Below are positions 16,714 through 24,712 of a stretch of DNA of 50,235 nucleotides, piece after piece. The first letter of the stretch is position 1, and the number at the start of each line of letters is the position of its first letter. The translations under genes were made by a program, and so were the position numbers. Source of the stretch: Candidatus Jorgensenbacteria bacterium (GTDB lineage Bacteria; Patescibacteriota; Minisyncoccia; UBA6257; GWB1-50-10); assembly GCA_030648515.1 (NCBI GenBank), contig JAUSHK010000001.1, forward strand, positions 73,688 to 123,922, read 5' to 3'. The notes beneath the pieces are model-generated. The model made no database searches. It saw only the letters and a program-made list of their open reading frames with translations, and was not told the origin of the DNA.

Positions 16714-16750
16714 AAAACAAAGCCCCTCAAACACCGAAGTGTTTAAGGGG
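16714..16750 (-). terminator. intrinsic terminator after the receiver-domain gene
   Basis: On the minus strand CCCCTTAAACAC pairs with GTGTTTGAGGGG around a TTCG tetraloop, followed by CTTTGTTTTTTG. It begins right after the stop codon. Confidence 0.85.
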
Positions 16751-16751
16751 G

Positions 16752-17147
16752 TTAAAGTATGAAAAAAGGTTCTCTCAAATCGTTAAGTAATGAATTTTTA
16801 TTTAAAATTTTTACTCCTAATTCCTTTGCTAATGCACTGTCTTCCTCACTGACGTGAGATGTGCACAGATAAAAGTTCTCCGTTCCTATTCCTTTTGTTT
16901 TGATATACCTGAACAATTTTTTTCCAAAAAGGAAGTTGATTATTTCTTTCGTCTGCGGATCCCTTTGTATTATGTCAACCAAAAACATGTGTGGAGGGTT
17001 GCCTTTTTGTATTCGTTTATCTACTTCTATATAAGCCTCTTCTAATGTTCCGCACAGAATAGAAGTATAACCTCCGAGAGCTAATATGTTGGCGATAGTA
17101 TCCAACCAAACTTGTTCATCATCCAACACTAATACTTCTTTTCCCAT
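16752..17147 (-). CDS. stand-alone response-regulator receiver domain protein
   Basis: The 131-aa protein is a single CheY-like REC domain. Visible are the acidic pair in VLVLDDEQVWL (D8-D9-E10), a phospho-acceptor Asp in MFLVDIIQ (about residue 58), a conserved Thr/Ser in LCTSH and a Lys in KILNKNS. No output domain follows, and no histidine kinase is in the window. The ATG has a strong AGGAGAGAG ribosome site, unusual here. The gene and flanks are AT-rich, and it has its own promoter and terminator, which suggests an independent, possibly acquired unit. Confidence 0.8.
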   Translation of the reverse strand: MGKEVLVLDDEQVWLDTIANILALGGYTSILCGTLEEAYIEVDKRIQKGNPPHMFLVDIIQRDPQTKEIINFLFGKKLFRYIKTKGIGTENFYLCTSHVSEEDSALAKELGVKILNKNSLLNDLREPFFIL

Positions 17148-17185
17148 AACTCTCTCCTATGTGAATTTTAAAAGAACAATTAATT

Positions 17186-17210
17186 CACTGAAAATGCTTT
17201 ATTTTCAGTG
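17186..17210 (-). promoter_or_regulatory. leader hairpin of the receiver-domain gene
   Basis: CACTGAAAAT pairs with ATTTTCAGTG (10 bp) around a 5-nt loop. It begins about 6 nt after the -10 box, so it would lie at the very 5' end of the mRNA and may protect it. Confidence 0.5.
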
Positions 17211-17215
17211 TTATA

Positions 17216-17244
17216 ATAATACACCGCAAATATAAAACCGTCAA
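17216..17244 (-). promoter_or_regulatory. promoter of the receiver-domain gene
   Basis: On the minus strand TTGACG (17239-17244), 17 nt, TATTAT (17216-17221). Confidence 0.65.
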
Positions 17245-17253
17245 TGATGATTT

Positions 17254-17285
17254 ACGAGGTGGTATGACATGTCATACCACCTCGT
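17254..17285. repeat. perfect 32-bp palindrome
   Basis: The left half, ACGAGGTGGTATGACA, is followed directly by its exact reverse complement. It lies between the serS stop and the receiver-gene promoter. There is no T-run on either side, so it is not a standard terminator; it may be a dispersed palindromic element. Confidence 0.9.
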
Positions 17286-17324
17286 TATCCGCCAAATTAT
17301 TTTTCTATCCCATCCCCTAAAAGC

Positions 17325-18587
17325 CTAACTCCTAGCACCTATTTCCTCCTTCCCCATAAATTCCTGAAGCACTTTCGGGATTTTTACAGTCCCCTCTTTT
17401 GTTTGGTTGTTTTCTAAAATCGCAATAATCATTCTGCCAATGGCGATGCCTGTCGCGTTTAAAAGATGCAAATATTCTTTTTTGCCACCGGCAGTTTTGT
17501 ACTTCGCATTGATGCCGCTTGACTGGAAATCGGTCGTGTTGGAACACGAGTGCGTTTCGCGGTACGCGTCCTGGCCCGGAAGCCACGTCTCAACATCAAA
17601 CTGCTTTGCATCCACCCATCCCATATCACCAGTGCAATTTTGGACTACGCGGTACGGAAGCTCTAATTTCTTCACAAGCTCTTCCTGAATTGATAGGAGC
17701 AACTGATGTTCCTCATCGGATTTCTCAGGCAGAGAAAAAATAAACATTTCAACTTTATCAAACTGATGCACGCGCAAAATTCCTTTCATGTCTTTTCCAT
17801 ACGATCCCGCCTCGCGCCTAAAACAGCTTGAAAAACCGACATATCTTTTTGGCAAGCTCTCATTCGACAAAACTTCATCCATATGGAGCGGCCCCAGTGT
17901 GTGCTCCGCGCTACCGATAAGATACTGTTCGTCCTTCGGAAGATAATACCGTTCCTCTTTCTGATCCGAGGCCAGTCTCCCCATACCATGGAGAACCTGG
18001 GGTTTTATAAACATCGGAGGCAAAACTGGAGTGAACCCATGTGCCGCGATTGTTTTTACGGCGAACTGCACGAGCGCAAACTCAAGCATCGCCCCATCGC
18101 CCAATAGATAATTAAACCGCGCGCCGGCAACTTCAGCCGCCCGTTTTACATCTATAATTCCAAGCGCCTCTCCCAATGCAAGGTGGTCTTTCGGCTTGAA
18201 ATCAAAAATCGGTTTCTCTCCGACTTCGCGGAGAACAACGTTCTGAGACGCATCTTTGCCGACTGGAACATCTTCAAACGGAATGTTCGGCAACTTTTCC
18301 AATGCTTCATCGCGCTTCACACTAAGCTTGTTTTCTTCCACAGTGATATCCGAAATGCGTTTCTTCAAAAGCTGGGCTTTGCTTAAAAGATCTTCGCTCT
18401 GTTTTTTCGCCAGCTCTTTACTTAACGTGTTTTGTTCGCCATTCAATTGGCCGAGCGCCTCGGTCTTTGACCGCCAGTCCACGTCGAGACGCAAAAACTT
18501 ATCAACGAGTTTTGGGTCAATGTTTTTCTTCGCGATTCCGGCCTTAATGGCCTCTGGATTTTCTCTAATAAGATTTACGTTTAACAT
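17325..18587 (-). CDS. serS: seryl-tRNA synthetase
   Basis: This class II synthetase charges tRNA-Ser. It has the N-terminal coiled-coil tRNA-binding arm (about residues 27-105) and the catalytic domain with motif 1 around HGFTPVLPPMFIKP, motif 2 YVGFSSCFRREAGSYGKDMKGILRVHQF split over about 255-285, and motif 3 NATGIAIGRMIIAILENNQ. The length is 420 aa, normal. It is last in the mre-greA-lysS-serS run, 3 nt after lysS. Confidence 0.96.
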   Translation of the reverse strand: MLNVNLIRENPEAIKAGIAKKNIDPKLVDKFLRLDVDWRSKTEALGQLNGEQNTLSKELAKKQSEDLLSKAQLLKKRISDITVEENKLSVKRDEALEKLPNIPFEDVPVGKDASQNVVLREVGEKPIFDFKPKDHLALGEALGIIDVKRAAEVAGARFNYLLGDGAMLEFALVQFAVKTIAAHGFTPVLPPMFIKPQVLHGMGRLASDQKEERYYLPKDEQYLIGSAEHTLGPLHMDEVLSNESLPKRYVGFSSCFRREAGSYGKDMKGILRVHQFDKVEMFIFSLPEKSDEEHQLLLSIQEELVKKLELPYRVVQNCTGDMGWVDAKQFDVETWLPGQDAYRETHSCSNTTDFQSSGINAKYKTAGGKKEYLHLLNATGIAIGRMIIAILENNQTKEGTVKIPKVLQEFMGKEEIGARS

Positions 18588-18590
18588 ATT

Positions 18591-20066
18591 TTATTTCTCT
18601 TTTTTCATTAATGGGAATAGTACCGTTTCCCGCACCGGTTTATCGAGCAGTACCGCGAACAGCCGTTCTGACATGCCAAATCCCGCCGCCGGCGGCATGC
18701 CGTATTCGAGCGCTTCCAAGAAATCTTCATCAAGTCGCTGGGCTTCTTTATCCCCAGCCGCGCGCAGTTTCATTTGTTCCTCAAATCGCTTGCGCTGGTC
18801 AATTGGGTCATTGAGCTCTGAGAATCCTTTGCCAAGCTCGGTACCGCACGCAACTACCTGAAATCGCTCAACGCGCGCGGGATCGCTCTCCACGCGCTTC
18901 GCGAGCGGCTCAACTTCAACCGGAGGATTTACGAGAAAACAGGGCTCAATGAGATTCGGGCGCACAAGCTTTTTATAAATAGCGTCTATAAGCCGCCCCT
19001 TGCCCGCCTGCGCAGGCAGGCCTGCCTGCGGTTCTATTTTTATATCCAAACTCTTTGCTTTCCGAAACAGCTCGTCGCGGCTTGCGGTCGCAATGTCAAA
19101 CCCTGACGCTTTTTTAAACACTTCATAATAATCAATGGTTTTCCATTTCTTTCCCCAATCTATTGTCTTTCCGCCAAACGTCGTCTTTTTTGCGCCAAGC
19201 GTCGCAGTAATCACTTTTTTATAAAGCTCTTCCACAAATTTCATCATGTCGTTGTAATCGGCGTACGCCCAGTAACACTCCATCTGCGTATAATCCTGTA
19301 AATGCTCGCGGTCAATTCCCTCGTTGCGGAAAATTCTTCCGATTTCAAATACTTTTTCAAATCCCCCGACTAAAAGTTTTTTAAGCGGAAGTTCAAGCGA
19401 AATGCGAAGATAAAAATCCGTATCAAGCGCGTTATGATGCGTAACGAACGGCTCTGCCTCGGCGCCGCCCGGAGTCGGCTCAAGAACAGGCGTTTCAACT
19501 TCAAGAAAATTTTCTTTCGTTAAAAATGCCCGCACCGCGTTCCAAAACGCGTTTTTTTTCACAAAAATTTCGCGCACGCCGTCATTCGAAAGCAAATCAA
19601 GGTAGCGCTTTCTAAGACGCGTCTCCGCGTCCTCTAACCCGTACCGTTCAGACGGTATCGGGCGGATGCTTTTAGCGAGCATATGAACGCCGGTCGCGAG
19701 AATGCTTTTTTCACCGCGTTTCGTGGCGAACGCCGCGCCGCGCGCTTCAATAAAATCGCCGATATCAACGGTTTCCTTTGGCAGCGCGAAATTCTTGCCA
19801 AGTTCCTTCTCGTTTAAAACGAGTTGGATTGAGCCGCTCGCATCACGGAGATCAATAAAAAGAATTTTTCCCTGATCCCGCAGTCCGGAAATCCGCCCCG
19901 CGACCGCGACTGGTTTTCCGCCACGCGCGAGCGAGGTGAAATTTTTAAGAACCTCGCTGATTACAGTACGCTTCCCGGCAAAATGTGTACGGGAAGGAAA
20001 CGGACTTTCTACCGCGGCGTACCGTTCAAGTTTCGAGCGGCGTTCATGGATAAGGTCTTCAAGCAT
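18591..20066 (-). CDS. lysS: lysyl-tRNA synthetase (class II)
   Basis: This enzyme charges tRNA-Lys. It has an N-terminal OB-fold anticodon-binding domain (about residues 45-150, VAVAGRISGLRDQGKILFIDLRD), then motif 1 (FLEVETPVLEPTPGGAEAEPF), motif 2 (FEIGRIFRNEGIDREHLQDYTQMECY) and motif 3 near the end (LEYGMPPAAGFGMSERL). The usual GMGIDR ending of motif 3 reads GFGMSERL, a small difference. An in-frame extra peptide, QAGLPAQAGK, is encoded by a palindromic block at 19003-19031. The length is 491 aa. Confidence 0.95.
   Translation of the reverse strand: MLEDLIHERRSKLERYAAVESPFPSRTHFAGKRTVISEVLKNFTSLARGGKPVAVAGRISGLRDQGKILFIDLRDASGSIQLVLNEKELGKNFALPKETVDIGDFIEARGAAFATKRGEKSILATGVHMLAKSIRPIPSERYGLEDAETRLRKRYLDLLSNDGVREIFVKKNAFWNAVRAFLTKENFLEVETPVLEPTPGGAEAEPFVTHHNALDTDFYLRISLELPLKKLLVGGFEKVFEIGRIFRNEGIDREHLQDYTQMECYWAYADYNDMMKFVEELYKKVITATLGAKKTTFGGKTIDWGKKWKTIDYYEVFKKASGFDIATASRDELFRKAKSLDIKIEPQAGLPAQAGKGRLIDAIYKKLVRPNLIEPCFLVNPPVEVEPLAKRVESDPARVERFQVVACGTELGKGFSELNDPIDQRKRFEEQMKLRAAGDKEAQRLDEDFLEALEYGMPPAAGFGMSERLFAVLLDKPVRETVLFPLMKKEK
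19003..19031. repeat. palindromic block inside lysS
   Basis: Overlapping palindromes GCCTGCGCAGGC (19006-19017) and CAGGCAGGCCTGCCTG (19013-19028) are related to the 18-bp palindrome at 7545-7562. Read in the lysS frame the block encodes QAGLPAQAGK, which looks like an addition between two conserved blocks. Confidence 0.7.
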
Positions 20067-20094
20067 GGGTAATATTCGATGGCTTCGCTATAAA

Positions 20095-20553
20095 CTACTC
20101 AATACCCTCAATTTCGTAAACAACCTCGCCTTTCGGGGTCTGCACCTGCGCGCGGTCTCCTATCTTTTTTCCAAGAAGTTCGCGGCCAACCGGCGATTCA
20201 TTTGAAATAAGCCCCTGCGCCGGGCTCGATTCGCTTGAGCCGACAATAATATATTCAAGAGGAACGCCGTCCTTTTTTACTTTCACTTTAGATCCGACTC
20301 GCACGGCCCCGGACCCTTCAGTTCGGCGGATGATAGCTGATGAACGAAGTAAATCATCAAGTTCCGCGATTCTTGTTTCAAGGCGCGCCTGTTCTTCGCG
20401 CGCTTCCATGTAATCCGAGTTTTCCGAAAGGTCTCCCAAATCTTTCGACTGCTTCAGGCGCTCGGCAACATTGAGCCGGCCGTGTTTCTTGAGATCATCC
20501 AACTCTTTTTCGATTTCGTCATGCCTCTCCTGCGTGAGATAATTTCGTGCCAT
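20095..20553 (-). CDS. greA: transcription elongation factor GreA
   Basis: GreA rescues backtracked RNA polymerase by stimulating transcript cleavage. The N-terminal coiled coil (about residues 5-75) has the acidic tip region LGDLSENSDYMEAREEQ, and the C-terminal FKBP-like domain has IVGSSESSPAQGLISNESPVGRELLGKKIGD. The length is 152 aa. It lies 28 nt after lysS upstream in map order and 26 nt downstream of mrdA. Confidence 0.95.
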   Translation of the reverse strand: MARNYLTQERHDEIEKELDDLKKHGRLNVAERLKQSKDLGDLSENSDYMEAREEQARLETRIAELDDLLRSSAIIRRTEGSGAVRVGSKVKVKKDGVPLEYIIVGSSESSPAQGLISNESPVGRELLGKKIGDRAQVQTPKGEVVYEIEGIE

Positions 20554-20579
20554 AGTTTTAATAAAATACGAAGAAAAAC

Positions 20580-22448
20580 CTAACGACTTTTAAGTCTGTT
20601 TTGATAGTACCACATGAGAACATCCCTGGCTACTGGAATGGTGTTTGCGCTCCCCTCGCGGGAGTTTTCAATAAGAACAAGGATTGCAATTTGCGGATTA
20701 TCCGCCGGCGCGAATCCGACAAAAAACGCATTGGTTTTCGTGTTATTTTCAACCTGCGCTGAACCAGTTTTTGCGGCAATTTCCATCGGGATGCTGTTCA
20801 AGAGATGCGCGGTTCCGTACGGCTCGCGTACAGCGTCCCGCATACCCTTATGAACGTACGAAATAATGTCCTGAATGTCGTTTCGTAAATCACGAAGAAC
20901 TACTGGCTGTGTTTCCTGGGAAACGGTCGATGAGGAATGCGCGGCATCTTCAATACTCTTTACGATGCGTGGCTTGTATATAGTACCGCCGTTCGCAATC
21001 GTGCTGATGTAATCAATGAGTCCTATCGGCGTGATTGAAAAATCGCCCTGCCCTATCGTGACGTTATACGTGTCTCCCAGCCTCCACGGCTGGCCGGTCG
21101 CTTTCTTTTTCCAATCCGGATCAGGCAAAAATCCAGTCGTCTCTCCTGGAAGATCAATATTTGTTTTTCCGCCAAGGTTGAATTTCTCCCACCATTTTTT
21201 AAGCAAGGTAATGCCCAGACCCTTTTGGTCACCGAATCCGCCGCCGACCGTGTAGAAATAGACATTGCTTGATTTCGCAAGTGCCGCAGCAAGATCAACC
21301 CAGCCCTGCGGCCTCCAGTCCAAAAATCTGCTCGGCGCATCGGGATTATACGGATTCGGAACGTCAATATACCCGGCTGAATAAATCTGTTTGTCAGGAG
21401 AAATAATTCCCTCGGAGAGTGCCGCTGATGCAACGAGTGGTTTTATAGTTGAGCCTGGATTATACTTCCCGCCGACAGCACGGTTAAATAGCGCTTGATT
21501 TTTTGAATTTAAAAAATCCGAAACGTTGTTTGCGTCAAATCCGGGAATCCCGACCATCGCAAGCACCTCGCCGTTCTGCGGATTCATCGCAATACCAACA
21601 CCGACATCACGACCCAAACTTTTGAGCGCTTGGTTAAGCCGGTTATAGAAAAATTCCTGGAGGTCGCGGTCTATATATGTGTTAATGGTACGCCCTGGCT
21701 TTGAATCATGCACTATGCGAGTATCCTGCATTTTTCCGAGCGCATTTTTAAACGTCGTATCTTCGCCGTTCGTGCCACGAAGGACATCATCGTAATATGC
21801 TTCAAGTCCGGCGCGCCCGATTTCGTCATCCATCACGAGCGTCGTGTCACGCTTTAAGTCGTCTGCATTCACAAGCCCCGTGTATCCGATGAGGTGCGAG
21901 AAAACGAGCGGCTCTTCCTGTACGCGCTTAAAACCGGCTTCAACAGTAACACCTGGCAAGCGCTCGGATGAAAGCGCGACAAGCTCTTCCTGAGAAAGAT
22001 CGGCTTGGAGCAAAATGCGGTCAGAGATCTGCCAATCGCGGTTTGTAATGTGTGCGGCAAGCTCCGTAATGTCGGCGTGTGTAAGCTCGGCAACACGCGT
22101 AAGGATTATGAGGCGCCCTTCGGACTCGCGCGGAAGCAGACGAGGAAGAAGATAGGCATTGAACGAGTGGTCATTTTGAACGAGCGGTTTGCCATATCGG
22201 TCCTGAATTATGCCGCGCGGGGCTGGAGTAACAACTGTGTCGCTGATATTCTGGAGCGCCCGGTCAGCGTAAAAACCGTGACGCACAGTGCTGAGATAAA
22301 GAAACTGCAAAAAAACAGCTCCAACCACGATAAATGCGACCGAGAGAAGAATAATAAAAACGCGCCGCTTGACCGGCACTTCGCGCACATCTTCTTTAAG
22401 AATGTGGTCAGCGAGAATATTCTCGATGGTAAGACGTGGATGTTGCAT
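20580..22448 (-). CDS. mrdA: penicillin-binding protein 2, elongation transpeptidase
   Basis: PBP2 cross-links peptidoglycan in the elongasome with MreB, MreC, MreD and RodA. It has a cytoplasmic start, one membrane helix (about residues 30-52), a PBP dimer domain and a transpeptidase domain with S333-T-I-K336 (PGSTIKP), S393-S-N395 and K560-T-G. I use the ATG at 22448; the longer frame begins with TTG inside a repeat at 22452-22475. From this start it is 622 aa. It follows mreD, as in many rod-shaped bacteria. Confidence 0.93.
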   Translation of the reverse strand: MQHPRLTIENILADHILKEDVREVPVKRRVFIILLSVAFIVVGAVFLQFLYLSTVRHGFYADRALQNISDTVVTPAPRGIIQDRYGKPLVQNDHSFNAYLLPRLLPRESEGRLIILTRVAELTHADITELAAHITNRDWQISDRILLQADLSQEELVALSSERLPGVTVEAGFKRVQEEPLVFSHLIGYTGLVNADDLKRDTTLVMDDEIGRAGLEAYYDDVLRGTNGEDTTFKNALGKMQDTRIVHDSKPGRTINTYIDRDLQEFFYNRLNQALKSLGRDVGVGIAMNPQNGEVLAMVGIPGFDANNVSDFLNSKNQALFNRAVGGKYNPGSTIKPLVASAALSEGIISPDKQIYSAGYIDVPNPYNPDAPSRFLDWRPQGWVDLAAALAKSSNVYFYTVGGGFGDQKGLGITLLKKWWEKFNLGGKTNIDLPGETTGFLPDPDWKKKATGQPWRLGDTYNVTIGQGDFSITPIGLIDYISTIANGGTIYKPRIVKSIEDAAHSSSTVSQETQPVVLRDLRNDIQDIISYVHKGMRDAVREPYGTAHLLNSIPMEIAAKTGSAQVENNTKTNAFFVGFAPADNPQIAILVLIENSREGSANTIPVARDVLMWYYQNRLKSR

Positions 22449-22451
22449 AAC

Positions 22452-22497
22452 TTGTAGTGAGTGGTGTCGAACCAACTTGTAGTGAGCAACGCCGAAC
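22452..22497. repeat. tandem repeat CTTGTAGTGAG-n5-YCGAAC between mreD and mrdA
   Basis: Two units stand side by side: CTTGTAGTGAGTGGTGTCGA then ACC, and CTTGTAGTGAGCAACGCCGA then ACT. They share the layout TGAG-n-CGAA with the elements found inside coding genes. The second unit reaches the end of mreD. Confidence 0.7.
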
Positions 22498-22964
22498 TAT
22501 GAAATTTGGCGCGTAATTAATGGTACGGCAACGCACCCTAGAAGTACATTATACAAAGCTTCAAGCGCAATGCGAAACCAAAGTGGTTCGAAGCCGGAAA
22601 GAACCGGAAGCACACTATTCAAGATAAGTGTTGTCCCAAGGATAAGTATAAAAAAATCTAAAATCCGATTCCCGGTTAAAAACTGTCTTGCAAAGCCAGC
22701 AAGCAGTGTGACTGTGATAAGCGCCACCATTTCCCAGAACCAGAACGGAAAAAACAGTACCGCAAAAAGAAGAACAAGTGCAGACGCGGCGGAAAAACGA
22801 AAAAATCCAAACCGGAGAAATGGAAGAACAATAAGAAAAATAAGAAGAAAGTTTGGGTTTACGTCAAGAACAGCGAGTGAGCGCGAGTATTGAAGTAAAG
22901 TAAAAAAAATTGCGAGTACCGCGGCGAGAGCGACAAAAAGGGTTAACGAGCGCGATTCAAACAT
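22497..22964 (-). CDS. mreD: MreD-like rod shape-determining membrane protein
   Basis: The 155-aa protein is almost wholly hydrophobic, with about five membrane segments. It starts 2 nt after the mreC stop and precedes mrdA, the usual place of mreD. A conserved-looking PNFLLIFLIVLPFLRF and a C-terminal FRIALEALYNVLLGCVAVPLI fit MreD. Identity in this family is low, so position carries much of the call. Confidence 0.75.
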   Translation of the reverse strand: MFESRSLTLFVALAAVLAIFFTLLQYSRSLAVLDVNPNFLLIFLIVLPFLRFGFFRFSAASALVLLFAVLFFPFWFWEMVALITVTLLAGFARQFLTGNRILDFFILILGTTLILNSVLPVLSGFEPLWFRIALEALYNVLLGCVAVPLITRQIS

Positions 22965-22966
22965 GG

Positions 22967-23611
22967 TTATGGAAAATCAGTTACAATAAGCGCACTTTGG
23001 ACGTCATTGAGCGTATAGCCAGGATCAATGTCTGCACTTTGCCAGAGATCGCGGTCCACTGCATGCACAAGTAAAATTGTGCCGGCAGAAGCGCCCAAAG
23101 GGAAATTTGGGGAACTATTTGTAATTATCTCCCCTTTTTGGATTGCGGCTTCTTTGGGGACAAATTCAATTACCGGCGTTTTCCCGCCGCGTAGAACCGC
23201 CTTTGTATTTTTTTCGCCGATATAGACACTACTTCGCCACGCGGGGTCAAAAATTGTTTCAACCTCGCTTTGTGTCCGCCGCACGGCGCTTATCCGCCCG
23301 AACAACACCCCTTCACGCGCTAAAACGGGCATATCAAGGCGTACACCATCATCCGAACCAGCGGCGACAACAATAACCCCTTGGTCGTTAAACGGGTAAC
23401 GCGAGTAGAGACGCGCCTCTATATAATGGCGCGTACGTATTGCGTCAGCTCTTTGTGCCTTGAGGGCCAAGAGTTCTGCGGCAAGCATCGCGGGCGAGAG
23501 AGGCGCGCTAGACACAGAGAGCCAATGTAGAATATTTCCGCGCGCAAAAATAAGTACGGCGATTATAATAAGCGCAACGCCGCTCACGATAAATGTGTAA
23601 ATTCCTTTCAT
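22967..23611 (-). CDS. mreC: rod shape-determining protein MreC
   Basis: MreC links the MreB filament to external PBPs. The 214-aa protein has an N-terminal membrane helix (about residues 7-27), a short coiled coil (ELLALKAQRADAIRTRHYIEAR) and the two beta domains (VIVVAAGSDDGVRLDMPVLAREGVLFGRISAV and IITNSSPNFPLGASAGTILLV). It is shorter than the usual 270-300 aa, mainly in the coiled coil. It lies between mreB and mreD. Confidence 0.88.
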   Translation of the reverse strand: MKGIYTFIVSGVALIIIAVLIFARGNILHWLSVSSAPLSPAMLAAELLALKAQRADAIRTRHYIEARLYSRYPFNDQGVIVVAAGSDDGVRLDMPVLAREGVLFGRISAVRRTQSEVETIFDPAWRSSVYIGEKNTKAVLRGGKTPVIEFVPKEAAIQKGEIITNSSPNFPLGASAGTILLVHAVDRDLWQSADIDPGYTLNDVQSALIVTDFP

Positions 23612-23650
23612 AGCTAAATTGATTTGCAGTTTCTAATACTGCGAGCCCCA

Positions 23651-24676
23651 TTATCGTTCCTCGCTCGCGTGGGAAAAGATATTCAGGAGATGCTGATATT
23701 CCTGAAACTTGTCGCACAAAACTCCAGTGCCGCGCGCGACGCACGTTAAAGGATCTTCAATGACCGCCACTGGAACGCCTATTTCCTTCGACGCGAGTTG
23801 GTCAACACCCCGAAGCATGCTCCCACCTCCACAAAGATAAATTCCGTTTCTATACACGTCTCCGACAAGTTCCGGCGGCGCGTTTTCAATAACGTCCTTG
23901 ATTGCTTCAACAATGAGCTTCGCTGGGCGCGCAAGCCAAAAACGAACCTGCGTATCTTTAATAAGCGCCTCCCGCGGCAAACCGTTCTGTACATCGCGGC
24001 CGCGGATTACAAGCTCAAGTTTTTCGTTCATCGGAACGACGGACCCGACTGCGAGCTTAATCTCTTCCGCTGTCGGTTCGCCGATATTTAGTTTAAGCTC
24101 TTCACGGACTCCGCGGACAATTTCATTATTTAAATAATCGCCGGCAATTTTGAGCCGCCGTGAAACAACAATGCCCGAGAGCGAAATCATGGCGATATCG
24201 GTCGTGCCCGCGCCGATGTTTACGATAAAATGCGCAGTCGGCTGGTGAATATCAAGGCGACTACCAAGCGCAGCCGCAAGCGGCTGTTCAATAAGAAAAA
24301 CAGGCGTCGCGCCTACTTCTCGGAATAAATCCTCAACTGACTTCCGCTCAACTTCCGTGAGATTGGTCGGCACGCTCACAACAACCCTCGTCATCCATGA
24401 CCACGGAATGTTTTCGCGTTTCAGAAAGCTTTGAATCATTTCTTTCACCATATCAAAATCCGCGATAACGCCGTTTCCTACCGGCCGAAGCACGGTAATG
24501 TGGGCAGGCGTCCGCGAAAGCATTTTTTTCGCTTCTGCGCCGACTGCAACGATTCTGTTGGTAAGATTGTTATACGCGACAATACTCGGCTCATTCACAA
24601 TAATGCCGGCGCCACCAAGATAGATTTGCGTCGTATCGGTTCCTAAATCAATGCCAATGGTTTTCTTGAGAATCAT
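23651..24676 (-). CDS. mreB: actin-like MreB (copy 1, mreBCD-mrdA context)
   Basis: This actin-fold ATPase forms membrane filaments that guide wall elongation. The phosphate-1 loop IGIDLGTDTTQIYLGG, then VPTNLTEVERKSVEDL, IVNIGAGTTDIAMISLSGIV and LCGGGSMLRGVDQLA are clear. Its phosphate loop reads GTDTTQ, where most MreB (and copy 2 here) have GTTNT, and its overall sequence is less canonical than copy 2. The length is 341 aa. It heads the mreC-mreD-mrdA-greA-lysS-serS run. Confidence 0.9.
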   Translation of the reverse strand: MILKKTIGIDLGTDTTQIYLGGAGIIVNEPSIVAYNNLTNRIVAVGAEAKKMLSRTPAHITVLRPVGNGVIADFDMVKEMIQSFLKRENIPWSWMTRVVVSVPTNLTEVERKSVEDLFREVGATPVFLIEQPLAAALGSRLDIHQPTAHFIVNIGAGTTDIAMISLSGIVVSRRLKIAGDYLNNEIVRGVREELKLNIGEPTAEEIKLAVGSVVPMNEKLELVIRGRDVQNGLPREALIKDTQVRFWLARPAKLIVEAIKDVIENAPPELVGDVYRNGIYLCGGGSMLRGVDQLASKEIGVPVAVIEDPLTCVARGTGVLCDKFQEYQHLLNIFSHASEER

Positions 24677-24712
24677 AGAATAGTTTTTACATTAATAACC
24701 GGACAATTACAA

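Noticed and set aside
17254-17285. Terminator for serS
   Set aside because: Stable hairpin but no T-run on the minus strand.
18700-18717. GCCGCCGGCGGC palindrome in lysS as another mobile element
   Set aside because: It encodes the conserved motif 3 residues GMPPAAGFGM, so codon choice in a conserved stretch explains it.
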